DNA from: Acinetobacter sp. ANC 4910
GTDB taxonomy: Bacteria > Pseudomonadota > Gammaproteobacteria > Pseudomonadales > Moraxellaceae
NCBI RefSeq assembly: GCF_004331035.1
Contig: NZ_SJNT01000019.1
Coordinates: 1-47,065, forward strand
Direction of reading: 5' to 3'
DNA: 47,065 nt
Under the pieces are notes generated by a model, which searched no databases, was not told the DNA's origin, and worked only from the letters and a program-made list of their open reading frames with translations. Made by a program: the position numbers and the translations under genes. Below, piece by piece: positions 9,373 through 21,881 of this stretch. The first letter of the stretch is position 1, and every line of letters begins with the position of its first letter.

Positions 9373-9396
9373 AAAAGCAGCCCGTAGGCTGCTTTT
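9373..9396 (-). terminator. Terminator of gyrB
   Basis: Stem AAAAGCAGCC / GGCTGCTTTT with loop CGTA; reading the minus strand the T-run follows the stem, 15 bp beyond the gyrB stop codon. Confidence 0.85.
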
Positions 9397-9410
9397 AAAA
9401 TGACATGCTG

Positions 9411-11888
<2,478 letters not shown>

Positions 11889-11922
11889 CTAGTGAAAAAT
11901 CGGTCTATCCAAAGATGGGAAA

Positions 11923-13005
11923 TCATTGCACAACACATGCTACTCGACCATTTTCCACGTGGAACAATTGGTGGGAAATAGACAAGTCATGTAAATGTTT
12001 TTGCACAGATTCATGCTCTAAAGTGGTAATAAAAACTTGACTACCAAGTTGGCTTAATCGCTCAATTAAACGTTGTTGTGCGGCTAAATCTAATTCTGCT
12101 GTCAGATCATCTAATAATACCACAGTTTCCTTATTACAGGCATGTAGCATTGCAATCTGTGAGAGTTTTAGCGCCATAATCAACAGCTTTTTCTGTCCAC
12201 GTGACAGCACAATATCGGCCTCCCCCATTGGGGTTTTCAGGCGTAAATCGGCCCGATGTGGACCATATTCAGTATATCTTCGATCGAGATCTTTTTGGTG
12301 CTGACTGCACAGGTCATGCAGCAATCCATGTTCTGTATGAAAGCCAGCAACATATTCTAGTTCAACACTTAAATTGGGCAACAGATACTGCAAATCTTGC
12401 TGAAAAAATACATTCCACTGTTCCACAATCGCAACCCGCTGTGAATGTAAAATTTCACCATACTCACCCAACATTTTATTCCACGGTTCTAGGCTTTCTA
12501 GACTTAAATTACGCCGCGATTTTAATAGACTATTGCGTTGTTTTAAGGCGCGTGAATAAAACTGCCAAGCATGATAGAACTCAGGTTCCACGTGAAACAT
12601 CAACCAATCGAGCAACTGTCGTCTTGGTTTGGCACCATGATCAATAATATCGGTACTTTGCGGATCAATATGCTGCAAAGGCAATAGTTTTGCTAACTGA
12701 CCTTGCGTGGCAATATGATCCCCATTCACTTTCATGACCTGCTCACCACTGACGTGTTTTTGCATTCCAATTTTTTCACTGGAAGATTGGGCAAAAACGA
12801 CAGCACTCTGGGCATCATGCAGAATATAGTGTTTAGGAATATGGGTACGAAAGGAACGACCTGTCGCCAGCAAATGAATCGCCTCCAAAATAGAGGTTTT
12901 TCCCGAACCATTCGCACCATAAAAGACGTTAAACGGCTGCAACTCAGAGAGGGCAACCGTTTTTAAATTACGAACACGTTCGATGTTTAAACGCGTAATC
13001 TGCAT
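11923..13005 (-). CDS. recF: DNA replication and repair protein RecF
   Basis: SMC-like ATPase that helps load RecA at gaps through RecO and RecR. The 360-residue protein has Walker [10 protein letters not shown] at about residue 30, an ABC-type signature LSRGQKKLL near 270 and Walker [13 protein letters not shown] near 300. It starts 14 bp after dnaN ends and precedes gyrB by about 40 bp, so the four genes are probably co-transcribed. Two strong parS-like palindromes lie within its reading frame (11951-11966 and 12584-12599), giving parts of this gene a second, DNA-site role. Confidence 0.96.
   Translation of the reverse strand: MQITRLNIERVRNLKTVALSELQPFNVFYGANGSGKTSILEAIHLLATGRSFRTHIPKHYILHDAQSAVVFAQSSSEKIGMQKHVSGEQVMKVNGDHIATQGQLAKLLPLQHIDPQSTDIIDHGAKPRRQLLDWLMFHVEPEFYHAWQFYSRALKQRNSLLKSRRNLSLESLEPWNKMLGEYGEILHSQRVAIVEQWNVFFQQDLQYLLPNLSVELEYVAGFHTEHGLLHDLCSQHQKDLDRRYTEYGPHRADLRLKTPMGEADIVLSRGQKKLLIMALKLSQIAMLHACNKETVVLLDDLTAELDLAAQQRLIERLSQLGSQVFITTLEHESVQKHLHDLSISHQLFHVENGRVACVVQ
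11951..11966. promoter_or_regulatory. parS: parS-like ParB binding site 1 (in recF)
   Basis: TTTTCCACGTGGAACA matches 15 of 16 positions of the Pseudomonas-type parS TGTTCCACGTGGAACA; the central 12 bp TTCCACGTGGAA are a perfect palindrome. It lies near the 3' end of recF, about 3.7 kb from oriC. Confidence 0.7.
12584..12599. promoter_or_regulatory. parS: parS-like ParB binding site 2 (in recF)
   Basis: GGTTCCACGTGAAACA; the last 15 bases are identical to the site at 24407-24422, and it matches the universal parS TGTTTCACGTGAAACA at 14 of 16 positions. Located mid-recF. Confidence 0.75.
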
Positions 13006-13019
13006 AATAAATCTAGCGA

Positions 13020-14168
13020 TTACACACGCATTGGCATGACAACATAGGTCTGATCTGCATGTGCAGGATCATGCACCAATACCGATTGATTGGCTTCACT
13101 CATGGTCATCGAAACATCATCACCATCCAAAACACCAAGCACATCAAGTAAATACTGTGCATTAAATGACATTTCTAATGGTGCATCGTTGTACTGGATT
13201 GCTAAATCCTCAATCGCTTCATCTTGTTCAGGGTTATTGGCACGCAATTGCAAAGTATCTGCACTGAAATTCAAGAATACGCCACGCAGTTTTTCATTAC
13301 TTAAAATAGAAACGCGCTGTAAAGACTGCTTAAACACATCATGTGCAATCAACACGTTTTTATCGCCACCACGTGGAATCACACGGCGATAGTCAGGGAA
13401 TTTTCCATCAATAAGTTTCGTGGTAAAACGCACTTTAATGGTTCCCTGCTCTTTATCACGGCTTGGGGTATTGATGGTCACATTCAGCAATTCACGACCA
13501 ATCAATAATGACAATTGCTCATCTTCAATACTCAGCAAGCGCTGTAATTCACCAACAGCTTTACGCGGTACAATCGCTTGAATCAATTGTTGTGTATTTG
13601 AAGAGGCCAATGTTTCACATAATGCCAAACGGTGACCATCTGTAGTTACTGCACGCAATTGATTTTCATCAATTTCTAACAGGGTCCCCGTTAAATAAAA
13701 ACGCACATCCTGAACTGCCATAGCAAAGGCCGTTTTTTCAAATAAACGCTTTAATTCACGCTGCGTCACCGCAATCTGTGTACCTTGTGTATTTTCCGTA
13801 TTTAACAATGGATAATCTTCGGCAGGCAAAGTCCCCAATACAAATCGACTGTTGCCCGATTTAAGGATACAGCGCTGATCTTCGGTAATTTGAATATCAA
13901 TTAATGCAGAACTGGGTAAAGATTTACAGATATCCATCAGTTTACGTGCAGGAACTGTGGTTTCACCCGCTTGTAAACAAGCGCCTTCCATTAAATTGGT
14001 ACTTGCAACCAATTCAACTTCTAAATCTGAACCTGTAATCGCCAAAGCATTTTGACTCACCTGTACTTTAACATTCGATAAAATGTTTAAAGTGTGGCGA
14101 CGCTCCACGGCTCCTACCACATGTGAAAGAACATTAAGTAAACTTTCTTTGGCGATTTTTAAACGCAC
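13020..14168 (-). CDS. dnaN: DNA polymerase III beta sliding clamp
   Basis: Ring-shaped processivity clamp of the replicative polymerase, 382 residues, the usual length for three clamp repeats. It starts [24 protein letters not shown] and ends YVVMPMRV, the conserved clamp C-terminus; the central region keeps [10 protein letters not shown] and [10 protein letters not shown]. It lies about 110 bp downstream of dnaA and 14 bp before recF on the same strand. Confidence 0.97.
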   Translation of the reverse strand: MRLKIAKESLLNVLSHVVGAVERRHTLNILSNVKVQVSQNALAITGSDLEVELVASTNLMEGACLQAGETTVPARKLMDICKSLPSSALIDIQITEDQRCILKSGNSRFVLGTLPAEDYPLLNTENTQGTQIAVTQRELKRLFEKTAFAMAVQDVRFYLTGTLLEIDENQLRAVTTDGHRLALCETLASSNTQQLIQAIVPRKAVGELQRLLSIEDEQLSLLIGRELLNVTINTPSRDKEQGTIKVRFTTKLIDGKFPDYRRVIPRGGDKNVLIAHDVFKQSLQRVSILSNEKLRGVFLNFSADTLQLRANNPEQDEAIEDLAIQYNDAPLEMSFNAQYLLDVLGVLDGDDVSMTMSEANQSVLVHDPAHADQTYVVMPMRV

Positions 14169-14278
14169 GATGCATTCCTCGAAAAAACTGAAGATGAAAA
14201 ATAAATTAATTAATTTTTAGCAGTGTACTATGCGGCAGAATATACCGCATTGCAAGAATAGAATTTGACCAAGATCGA

Positions 14279-15652
14279 TTAACTTTGCAGCAGGCGTTGC
14301 AAGTTTTTGTAATCCTCATTAAAGATAGGATCACCCTCTCTTAAGCTTTGCACTTTTTCACACGCATGCATAACCGTACTATGGTCACGACCACCAAATG
14401 CCATCCCAATTTCAGGAAAACTATCGCCTGTCAGTTCACGTGCCAAACCCATCGCCAATTGACGCGGACGTGCATAAATACGCGTTCGTTTAGGGCCGAT
14501 TAATTCTTTCAGCGGAATGCGGAAATATTCACTCACCACCCGTTGAATATTTTCCGTACTGATGGTTCGAGCACGAATTGCTAAAACATCTTTAAGCGAT
14601 TCTCGAACCACATCAAGGTCAATTGAAGTCCCTTTGAAACGTGAAATAGCGACCACTTTATTCAGTGCGCCTTCTAACTCACGGACATTGGCAACCACTT
14701 GTTGTGCAATAAATAACGCACAGTTGCGCGGTAAGTCTACACCACTACTTTGGGCTTTCTTTAATAAAATCTCAATTCGCGTTTCAATATCAGGCGGCTC
14801 CACACCAACTGATAAACCCCAAGAAAAACGTGACACCAAACGGGCATCTAATTCTGTCAATTCTTTAGGATAACGGTCCGAAGTTAAGATAATTTGCTTC
14901 GATTCATCCAATAAAGCGTTAAACGTATAGAAGAACTCAACCAAGCTCGCTTCTTTACCCGCCAATAAATGAATATCATCCACCAGAAGTAAGTCTAGAG
15001 AGCGACAGTTTTTCTTAAATTCTTCCACCTTGCCTTGTTGTAAGGAGCTGACAAAATCCTGAACAAAGCTTTCAGCGGTCATATACATCACACGTGCATT
15101 AGGTTTGGCTTGTAATAAAGCATTTCCTACCGCTTGCATTAAGTGAGTTTTACCTAAACCTGTCGGACCATATAAAAACAAAGGGTTATGCTGAGAAGCT
15201 CCCAATTGAGTCAACACTTTACGGCAAGTTTCAGCAGCCATTTGGTTGGAACGGCCTTCAACAAATAGCGAAAAAGTAAATAAGGGATTTAGCAATCGCT
15301 TTTTATTTTTTAACGGCGAATCCTCTTTCTCTTTTTTTACCTTTACAACGGGTGCAGAAGTTTCTAATGCCGCAGTTGTTGTCGCAGGTTGTTCACTTGG
15401 AGATAAAATCGCACCTGGACGCGAATCTACCATAATTTCTACACGACGCACTCGTCCTTCAGACAATTGTTCCGCCAAAATGGTAATCAGTTCTAAATGA
15501 TGTTCCTGAATATAGCGCGTCCAATATGGATTAGGCGCATATAGTCGCAAAGTGTCTTCTAACTCTTCAGCAACTAAAGGGCGAATCCACATTGTAAAAA
15601 CATTTCCAGATAGCTCTTGTCGCAAGCGAGTTAAGCAGTCTGTCCAAAGCAT
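14279..15652 (-). CDS. dnaA: Chromosomal replication initiator DnaA
   Basis: AAA+ initiator that binds DnaA boxes and melts oriC. The 457-residue protein has an N-terminal domain I (WTDCLTRLRQELSG...W) and a variable linker of about 75-130 rich in A, T and K. The AAA+ core carries Walker A GPTGLGKTHL near residue 165 and Walker B LLLVDDIHLL near 225, with sensor motifs. The C-terminal domain IV has GGRDHSTVMHACEK, the DNA-binding signature. The start MLWTDCLTRL fits Acinetobacter DnaA. The oriC boxes lie directly upstream, so autoregulation is likely. Confidence 0.97.
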   Translation of the reverse strand: MLWTDCLTRLRQELSGNVFTMWIRPLVAEELEDTLRLYAPNPYWTRYIQEHHLELITILAEQLSEGRVRRVEIMVDSRPGAILSPSEQPATTTAALETSAPVVKVKKEKEDSPLKNKKRLLNPLFTFSLFVEGRSNQMAAETCRKVLTQLGASQHNPLFLYGPTGLGKTHLMQAVGNALLQAKPNARVMYMTAESFVQDFVSSLQQGKVEEFKKNCRSLDLLLVDDIHLLAGKEASLVEFFYTFNALLDESKQIILTSDRYPKELTELDARLVSRFSWGLSVGVEPPDIETRIEILLKKAQSSGVDLPRNCALFIAQQVVANVRELEGALNKVVAISRFKGTSIDLDVVRESLKDVLAIRARTISTENIQRVVSEYFRIPLKELIGPKRTRIYARPRQLAMGLARELTGDSFPEIGMAFGGRDHSTVMHACEKVQSLREGDPIFNEDYKNLQRLLQS

Positions 15653-16230
15653 GTGAAACCCCTATTCATCCATTTTTAAATTTAAAAACACCATTGTCCG
15701 CCGAAGCGGGTCGCCATTCTAACCAAGTTATCCACATCTGTCATGAAGAATTCTGCAAAAGTTGCTCAAAAAAGAAATAAACAATCTAAATTTAAATTCA
15801 AAACCATGTGTGGATAAAAACACCCACAGACTGTGGATAAAAAAACACACCAAGTTATCCACAATTCCTTAAACTCTTAAAAACATACATATCCACAATG
15901 TTAACTCTTGTTTTTATATGTGAAAAATAGGTTTTCCACAGAAAAAACGCTCCCTAATAAGAATAAATTTAAATTTTAAAATTTGAATTTATTTATAAGG
16001 ATCGCTTTTGATGTGGATAACTTAGATACACGAATGAATTTAAATTTAAATCATTGTGTATTTATTTTGGTGTGGATAAATTTGTGAATAATACTGTTTA
16101 TAACTTATTTTCTATTATTTAACAACTTATTATGATGTGAATAGTTTTTAACTCAGAGAAAGACTCAATTCAGACTTTCCACGTTAAGTTTTATTGATTA
16201 CAAGTTTATTTGGTCCGAATAGGTGTTTTT
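15653..16230. other. oriC: Chromosomal replication origin oriC
   Basis: Gene-free AT-rich gap between dnaA and rpmH. Perfect DnaA boxes TTATCCACA lie at 15728-15736 (+), 15809-15817 (-), 15832-15840 (-), 15855-15863 (+), 16012-16020 (-) and 16071-16079 (-). Near matches lie at 15889-15897 (ATATCCACA), 15932-15940 (TTTTCCACA) and 16083-16091 (TTATTCACA on the minus strand). Three boxes are spaced exactly 23 bp apart. The very AT-rich stretch 15955-16005 between the two box groups is the probable unwinding element. The 10-mer TGAATTTAAA occurs at 16035-16044 and, inverted, at 15791-15800; a palindromic variant is at 15675-15686. Confidence 0.95.
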
Positions 16231-16232
16231 GA

Positions 16233-16261
16233 TTGACAGCTCAAGCAATGAACACTAAAAT
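16233..16261 (+). promoter_or_regulatory. rpmH promoter
   Basis: TTGACA (16233-16238), 17-bp spacer, TAAAAT (16256-16261): a near-consensus sigma70 promoter about 40 bp before the rpmH start and immediately beside oriC. Confidence 0.8.
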
Positions 16262-16301
16262 CGCGGACCTTTATAGAAAGATCATTTTTTGGAGTTTCGA
16301 T

Positions 16302-16436
16302 ATGAAACGTACATTCCAACCATCTGAATTAAAGCGTAAGCGCGTTCATGGTTTCCGTGCTCGTATGGCTACTAAAGCTGGTCGTCAAGTATTAGCTCGC
16401 CGTCGTGCAAAAGGTCGTCACAGCTTAACTGTTTAA
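16302..16436 (+). CDS. rpmH: 50S ribosomal protein L34
   Basis: Very basic 44-residue ribosomal protein, [18 protein letters not shown] at the start and [13 protein letters not shown] at the end, fully typical of bacterial L34. GGAG at 16291 gives a correct spacing to the ATG at 16302; the longer frame from 16233 would start inside the promoter. First gene of the rpmH-rnpA-yidD-yidC unit. Confidence 0.97.
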
Positions 16437-16466
16437 TTTGTTAGTGCTTAGACGATTTTGGGTGTT

Positions 16467-16856
16467 ATGACACTTTATGACTTCGGCGCAGAGCGGCGTC
16501 TTCGTTGTGCTGCCGATTATAAAGTTGTGTTTGATGGTGCGCTTTTTAAAGTGCACCAACCCCATTTCTTATTTCTTGCGACACCTTCCAAACAGCCTAA
16601 CAGTCGTTTGGGCATTGTTGTTGCTAAGAAAAAAGTGCGCCGTGCGCATGAAAGAAATCGAGTAAAACGACTTGCTCGCGAAAGTTTTCGCCTGCATCAA
16701 ATGCAACTGGATGCCTTGGATATTGTTGTTATGCCTAAAGTTGGTATAGAAACAGTCGCCAATTCAGAATTGCATCAGCAATTACAATTTGCTTGGCAAA
16801 AGCTGCAACGCATTGCTAAAAAGCATTCAAAAATAGCTCCCTCCCCACAGAAGTAG
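16467..16856 (+). CDS. rnpA: Ribonuclease P protein component
   Basis: Basic protein subunit of RNase P, which trims tRNA 5' ends with the catalytic RNA (not in this window). The 129-residue product has the family signature [13 protein letters not shown] at about residues 65-78 and an F-rich N-terminal part. The ATG at 16467 is preferred to an in-frame TTG at 16458. It lies 30 bp after rpmH and 9 bp before yidD. Confidence 0.92.
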   Translation: MTLYDFGAERRLRCAADYKVVFDGALFKVHQPHFLFLATPSKQPNSRLGIVVAKKKVRRAHERNRVKRLARESFRLHQMQLDALDIVVMPKVGIETVANSELHQQLQFAWQKLQRIAKKHSKIAPSPQK

Positions 16857-16865
16857 AGAAGGCCA

Positions 16866-17186
16866 ATGGTACGTGTGTTGCATTGGTTTATTCGATTCTA
16901 TCAGATCGCAATTAGTCCTATGTTAGGACCACGTTGTCGGTATCTACCTACATGTTCTCAATATTCATTGGAAGCAATCCATACACATGGAGCTGTACGG
17001 GGTGTTTGGTTGGCTGCAAATCGTATTTGTCGATGTCATCCATGGGGCGGCTCGGGTTATGATCCTGTTCCTGCAAAAGCAATTCGTTTTATTTCATTTC
17101 AGCAAATCGATTCTCAAATGCATCTCGTTGCTGTACCCTTTCGTGGATGTTTATGGAATCAAAATCACTCTAACTTTTTGGGGTAA
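16866..17186 (+). CDS. yidD: Membrane protein insertion efficiency factor YidD
   Basis: Small membrane-associated protein that assists YidC-dependent insertion. Signature [22 protein letters not shown] with its conserved cysteines is at about residues 18-39, followed by [15 protein letters not shown]. At 106 residues it is somewhat longer than the ~85 of E. coli, with a divergent tail after residue 75. It is embedded between rnpA and yidC with only 5 bp to the next start. Confidence 0.93.
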   Translation: MVRVLHWFIRFYQIAISPMLGPRCRYLPTCSQYSLEAIHTHGAVRGVWLAANRICRCHPWGGSGYDPVPAKAIRFISFQQIDSQMHLVAVPFRGCLWNQNHSNFLG

Positions 17187-17191
17187 TAGAT

Positions 17192-18946
17192 ATGCAACAA
17201 TGGGCCAGGATTGCAATTCTAGGAGCCATGTTTGTCGTCGCATATTTGCTTATTTTGGCATGGCAAAAGGACTATGGTCATAATGAAGTACAACAGCAGC
17301 CGCAAGCTGCTGCAGTAGTTTCACATGAAGTGTCTGCCGACTTGCCAAATGGACAGACAGCTACGGCTGCTCCTGATGTGCCACAAGCAAATAGTACTGC
17401 TCAGCAAACTACAGAATCGACTGCGGCAGCAAGTCAACAGCTTATTTCAGTTCAAACTGACCTTTATCATCTTTGGATTAATCCTAAAGGTGGCGATATT
17501 GTTCGTGTTGAATTACTCAATCATGATAAAAACAAAGATAGCGATGAACCGTTTGTTATGCTGGAAAGCGATGCCAAACGTACGTATGTTGCACAATCTG
17601 GTTTAATTGGTCTAAATGGACCTGACAGTGGTCGTAATGGTCGTCCTGTCTATGAAATTGAGAAATCTGCATATACTTTAGCTGATGCAAAAGCAGCGAA
17701 AGATAAAAACGGCAAGTCAGTTCAAGTACTTTCTGTTCCGATGGTCTTTAAAACGGCTGACGGCGTAGAAATTATTAAAACTTTCACGTTCACTCAAGGC
17801 GAATATCCAGTTGTGGTCAATCACAAAGTGGTCAACCGCAGTGGTCAAAACTGGCAAGGCCAGATGTTTGGTCAGCTCAAACGTGATAATTCGGAAGATC
17901 CTGGTAAATCGGATCAGGGTATTTTCACCTTGGGCACCTTCTTGGGTGGTGCATGGGGTACGCCTGAAGAACATTACAACAAGCTTAAATTTGCCAACTT
18001 TAACGACGAAAAGTTAAATGTTGAAGCAAAAGGCGGCTGGGTTGCAATGGTTCAGCATTACTTCGTTAGTGCTTGGATTCCAGGCGAGTTGAAGTTGACT
18101 CAGGCGAATGGTCAAGCTTATAGCGCTAAATTAGAGTCGCGTAAATCGAGTGATGACATGAACATCCTCAGTTTTACTTCACCAACCATTAATGTGCCTG
18201 CAGGTACAGTGGCGGAAGTTGACGCGACGTTCTATTCAGGTCCTAAAATTCAATCTGAATTGAAAGACTTGGCTGTAGGTTTAAATCAGACCGTTGATTA
18301 TGGTTGGTTATGGCCAATCGCGAAATTATTGTTCCTTGGCTTGCAATTCTTCCATAATTTGGTGGGGAACTGGGGCTGGTCAATTATTTTACTGACTGTA
18401 TTGGTTAAACTCATTTTGTGGCCGTTGTCGTCTAAGAGTTATCGCTCGATGGCGAAAATGCGTGTAATTGCGCCAGAAATGCAGCGAATGAAAGAAGAAT
18501 TCGGTGAAGACCGTATGCGCTTCTCTCAAGAAATGATGGCATTGTACAAGCGTGAGCAAGTCAACCCACTTTCAGGTTGTTTACCGTTATTACTCCAAAT
18601 GCCAATCTTCTTGGCTTTGTATTGGGTATTGATGGAAAGTGTGGAATTGCGCCATGCGCCTTGGATGCTCTGGATTCAAGACTTATCAGCAATGGATCCT
18701 TGGTTTATCCTGCCATTATTGATGGGTGCGACCATGTTCATTCAGCAAATGTTGAACCCTCAACCTGCCGATCCAATGCAGGCGAAAGTGTTCCGCATTA
18801 TGCCAATTATGTTCACGGTATTCATGTTGTTCTTCCCAGCAGGTCTAGTGCTGTACTGGATTGTGAACAATACGATTACGATTACACAGCAATGGTTTAT
18901 TAATAAATCAGTCGCTAAAGCACGTAGCTCGTCAGACGCTGCATAA
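17192..18946 (+). CDS. yidC: Membrane protein insertase YidC
   Basis: Inner-membrane insertase working alone or with SecYEG. The 584-residue protein has an N-terminal signal-anchor helix (about 5-22) and a long periplasmic beta domain preceded by an A/Q/T-rich linker. The conserved five-helix core starts at about residue 360 and contains WPIAKLLFLGLQFFHNLVGNWG, the cytoplasmic loop KMRVIAPEMQRMKEEFGEDR, and QMPIFLALYWVLMESVELR. The C-terminal tail is short. A terminator follows at 18975. Confidence 0.96.
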   Translation: MQQWARIAILGAMFVVAYLLILAWQKDYGHNEVQQQPQAAAVVSHEVSADLPNGQTATAAPDVPQANSTAQQTTESTAAASQQLISVQTDLYHLWINPKGGDIVRVELLNHDKNKDSDEPFVMLESDAKRTYVAQSGLIGLNGPDSGRNGRPVYEIEKSAYTLADAKAAKDKNGKSVQVLSVPMVFKTADGVEIIKTFTFTQGEYPVVVNHKVVNRSGQNWQGQMFGQLKRDNSEDPGKSDQGIFTLGTFLGGAWGTPEEHYNKLKFANFNDEKLNVEAKGGWVAMVQHYFVSAWIPGELKLTQANGQAYSAKLESRKSSDDMNILSFTSPTINVPAGTVAEVDATFYSGPKIQSELKDLAVGLNQTVDYGWLWPIAKLLFLGLQFFHNLVGNWGWSIILLTVLVKLILWPLSSKSYRSMAKMRVIAPEMQRMKEEFGEDRMRFSQEMMALYKREQVNPLSGCLPLLLQMPIFLALYWVLMESVELRHAPWMLWIQDLSAMDPWFILPLLMGATMFIQQMLNPQPADPMQAKVFRIMPIMFTVFMLFFPAGLVLYWIVNNTITITQQWFINKSVAKARSSSDAA

Positions 18947-18974
18947 CGCAGCTTCTCACAGCAACTAGCTGATT

Positions 18975-19011
18975 AAATCCGCTTAAGATGGTAATCTTAG
19001 GCGGATTTTTC
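18975..19011 (+). terminator. Terminator of the rpmH-yidC unit
   Basis: Imperfect stem AAATCCGC-TTAAGAT / ATCTTA-GGCGGATTT with loop GGTA followed by T residues, 29 bp after the yidC stop. Confidence 0.8.
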
Positions 19012-19047
19012 TTTGGGTTAGATTAGGACTTAAGTCAGGTGAATTGT

Positions 19048-20403
19048 ATGCAGCATCAAACCACTATCGCAGCGATTGCTACTCCGCCAGGACGTGGTGG
19101 TGTGGGGGTAATTCGTCTTTCTGGTCCGCAAGCTTATGCGATTGCAGAACAGTTATGCCAAAAAGCTTTACCCAAAGCACGGATGGCGGGTTTTCGTCAG
19201 TTTTTGGATGATGTGCAAGAAGTATTGGATGAAGGCTTGGTGATTTGTTTTCCCAACCCGAACTCGTTTACGGGTGAAGATGTGGTTGAATTACAGGGGC
19301 ATGGTGGACCTGTAATCCAAAATGCCTTGCTTGCCCGGTGTTTGGAATTGGGTGCAACCGCTGCCAAAGCAGGCGAGTTTTCCATGCGTGCTTTTGAAAA
19401 TGGCAAACTGGATTTGGTGCAAGCGGAAGCGATTGCCGATTTGATTGATGCGACTTCGCAGGCTGCAGCTCGATCAGCTGTACGTTCTTTGCAAGGTGCC
19501 TTTTCACATAAAGTGAATACGGTGCTAGAAAAGTTGATTCATTTGCGTTTGCATGTGGAAGCGGCAATTGACTTTCCTGAAGAAGAAATTGACTTCTTGG
19601 CTGATGGCAAGATTTTAACTTTATTGGAAGACGTGCAGCATTCCGTGGCTGCGGTGCAGAAATCTGCCCGTCAAGGACAATTGCTACGTGAAGGTTTACA
19701 GGTGGTAATTGCAGGTAAGCCGAATGCGGGTAAATCTTCTTTGCTTAATGCTTTGGCGGGTATTGAACGTGCGATTGTGACGGATATAGCAGGCACTACC
19801 CGTGATGTGTTGCATGAAAAGATTAGCCTGAATGGTTTGCCAATAACATTGACCGATACCGCAGGATTGCGTGAAACAGGCGATGTGGTGGAAAAAGAAG
19901 GTATTCGCCGTGCGATTAAAGAAATTGAACAAGCTGATTTATTGTTATTGGTCTATGACTTGAGTCAAGGTGAAGACCCATTGCAATTGGCACGTGAATA
20001 CTTTGAACATCATCTTGAACCGAAACGCTTAATGTTGATTGGGAATAAATGTGATTTAACCAATGCAACAGCTGAAATTGGTGATTTTCAAGGTTTCAGG
20101 CATATTACAGTGTCAGCCAAACAGGAAACAGGCGTTCTATCACTCATAGAGGCGATTACAGCGCATGCTGGCTTTCAGCCAGAGGAAGACACCTTTATTG
20201 CGCGAACACGTCATTTAGATGCAATGAAGCGCACACAGCACTATCTTTCAGAAGCCCATGAGCAGTTGGTGGTATTTCATGCAGGTGAATTGGTTGCCGA
20301 GTCGTTACGTCTTGCACAAAATGCTTTAAGTGAAATTACAGGTGAATTTAGTGCGGATGATTTGCTTGGGAAAATTTTCGGCTCATTCTGTATTGGAAAG
20401 TAA
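19048..20403 (+). CDS. mnmE: tRNA-modifying GTPase MnmE
   Basis: GTPase that with MnmG installs carboxymethylaminomethyl groups on wobble U34 of tRNA. The 451-residue protein has the N-terminal folate-binding domain (IAAIATPPGRGGVGVIRLSG), a helical middle region and an inserted Ras-like G domain. That domain carries GKPNAGKSSLLN near residue 222, DTAGLRETGD near 270 and NKCD near 333. The C-terminal CIGK supplies the conserved cysteine. ATG at 19048 has AGGTGA upstream at good spacing; the in-frame GTG at 19039 overlaps that site. Confidence 0.96.
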   Translation: MQHQTTIAAIATPPGRGGVGVIRLSGPQAYAIAEQLCQKALPKARMAGFRQFLDDVQEVLDEGLVICFPNPNSFTGEDVVELQGHGGPVIQNALLARCLELGATAAKAGEFSMRAFENGKLDLVQAEAIADLIDATSQAAARSAVRSLQGAFSHKVNTVLEKLIHLRLHVEAAIDFPEEEIDFLADGKILTLLEDVQHSVAAVQKSARQGQLLREGLQVVIAGKPNAGKSSLLNALAGIERAIVTDIAGTTRDVLHEKISLNGLPITLTDTAGLRETGDVVEKEGIRRAIKEIEQADLLLLVYDLSQGEDPLQLAREYFEHHLEPKRLMLIGNKCDLTNATAEIGDFQGFRHITVSAKQETGVLSLIEAITAHAGFQPEEDTFIARTRHLDAMKRTQHYLSEAHEQLVVFHAGELVAESLRLAQNALSEITGEFSADDLLGKIFGSFCIGK

Positions 20404-20452
20404 TTTAAAGTTTAAGTGTTGCTCAATAAGCTTCAATAAATTCTATTTATAA

Positions 20453-20482
20453 AATAAAAAGCATTCCTGAATGCTTTTTATT
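20453..20482 (+). terminator. Terminator of mnmE
   Basis: Stem AATAAAAAGCATTC / GAATGCTTTTTATT with a minimal loop, about 50 bp after the stop; symmetric, so it may also serve the minus strand. Confidence 0.8.
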
Positions 20483-20608
20483 GTTTAGGATGTGCCTTCA
20501 TTTGGCTTTGTACCAAATCGACATGCAAGTTAAATCAAAGAGGGATCGTTTCGTGCAAGCTTATCAAATTGAGCTGTAATAGCACGAAAGTGTTTTAATC
20601 TCACAAAG

Positions 20609-21439
20609 TCATTTTTTCGCAATGATTTGTGCCAGCACAATCCGCCCCTCTTGCAAGTTTTTTCCTTGATTTTGCGCCATGGCTTTAAAATCAGCCCCTA
20701 GTAGTATGTGAAATCCAAGGGGGGGTAAGCCTTCCTTTTGTATTTTCTCGGCCAGAGACACAAACCATGTCCGTGCACTTTCGGTTGTGTCTAACCAGTC
20801 AGTGATTGTAAAACCAGCTTCTTGGAGTAGCTGACGTAGCTCATTTGGCTGTACCAGAAAGCTGGTATTTGGTGTACGTGCCCATGGTACAGGAAAAAGG
20901 ACTGGGCCCGATGGACCCGCAAGAACATCATAAATTGCCAGTGTGCCACCTGACTTCAGTACGCGGTACATCTCCTTATAAAGACCAGCTTTATCCAAGA
21001 TATTCATTGCCACATGCTCAGTCCAGACAACATCGAAGGTCTGATCGGGAAATGGCAGTTGGGTTGCATCACCTTGGTGATAGTCAACTTGGTGTGCAAG
21101 ACCAATCTTGGTCGAGAGCATTCTTGCAGCACGACAGTATTCTTCCGTGAGGTCAATACCTGTGACGTGACAGCCGAATTCTTTTGCAAGACAACGCGAA
21201 GTCCCACCAATACCGCTACCGACATCTAGTACATGTTTTGTGGCATCAAGTCCAGCAGCACGGGCAAGTTCGAGAGTAGCTGTACGTCCTCTGATATGAA
21301 ACTCATCAATCGGTGCCAGATCTTCGGGCGTTAGGTTGTTGATGTTCTTGCCAGCTTTTTCCAGTGCTGTCAGTATGACGTTTCCCAAATCGCTACATGT
21401 ATAGTGCATTTGGATTGTTTGATTTACACGAGATTGCAT
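20609..21439 (-). CDS. Class I SAM-dependent methyltransferase
   Basis: Soluble 276-residue protein with the Rossmann-type methyltransferase fold. Motif I is VLDVGSGIGGTSR (about residue 93), motif II has an acidic residue in GIDLTEEYC (about 117), and motifs III-IV read GDATQLPFPDQTFDVVW (about 145). Motif VI is RVLKSGGTLAIYDV (about 185). This layout resembles the UbiE/sarcosine-dimethylglycine methyltransferase group; the substrate cannot be told. AGGAGG lies 9 bases before the ATG. The DNA looks richer in G+C than its neighbours and the gene sits alone beside a 440-bp empty stretch, which suggests acquisition by transfer. Confidence 0.8.
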   Translation of the reverse strand: MQSRVNQTIQMHYTCSDLGNVILTALEKAGKNINNLTPEDLAPIDEFHIRGRTATLELARAAGLDATKHVLDVGSGIGGTSRCLAKEFGCHVTGIDLTEEYCRAARMLSTKIGLAHQVDYHQGDATQLPFPDQTFDVVWTEHVAMNILDKAGLYKEMYRVLKSGGTLAIYDVLAGPSGPVLFPVPWARTPNTSFLVQPNELRQLLQEAGFTITDWLDTTESARTWFVSLAEKIQKEGLPPLGFHILLGADFKAMAQNQGKNLQEGRIVLAQIIAKK

Positions 21440-21881
21440 AAATATTGTCCTCCTCGTGTTGGCTATAAGTGATAGGACATATTGACTCTACAATGGAAGA
21501 AGGCATGAAAATAACGTTTTTTATTCAGTATTTAATGGTGTTTATTTAATCATGCTAGTCGGGCGAGTATTCAATATGTTGTCATCATTAATTCACTCTT
21601 TGTACTACAATCATAACAAATCACATGATCTTGAAATAGGGATTATTGGTTATCAGTATCGGATAGTCCTTGTGCCTAATAAAAAACAACAATAAAAGAA
21701 GATGTTGAGTTGCATTGGGGGGAATTCAGTACCAGAGTGATCGCTTTGATGGTTTTCGGTTAATTGCCGATTGATTTTGAGCACATCATAATGATGTATA
21801 TTAAGCAGGCATTTTGCGAAATACTTGGCGTTGTGTTAAGGCATGCTTGCTGAAATAGTAAAAAAATTATTCAAAGCAGCT
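21440..21881. other. Gene-free stretch upstream of the methyltransferase
   Basis: No supported gene, RNA or repeat seen beyond the methyltransferase ribosome binding site at 21449-21454. The sequence is mixed in composition and may hold the methyltransferase promoter and remnants of an insertion junction. Confidence 0.4.

Noticed and set aside
12194..12209. CTGTCCACGTGACAG palindrome in recF as a parS site
   Set aside because: Outside the central CACGTG it does not match the ParB consensus arms.
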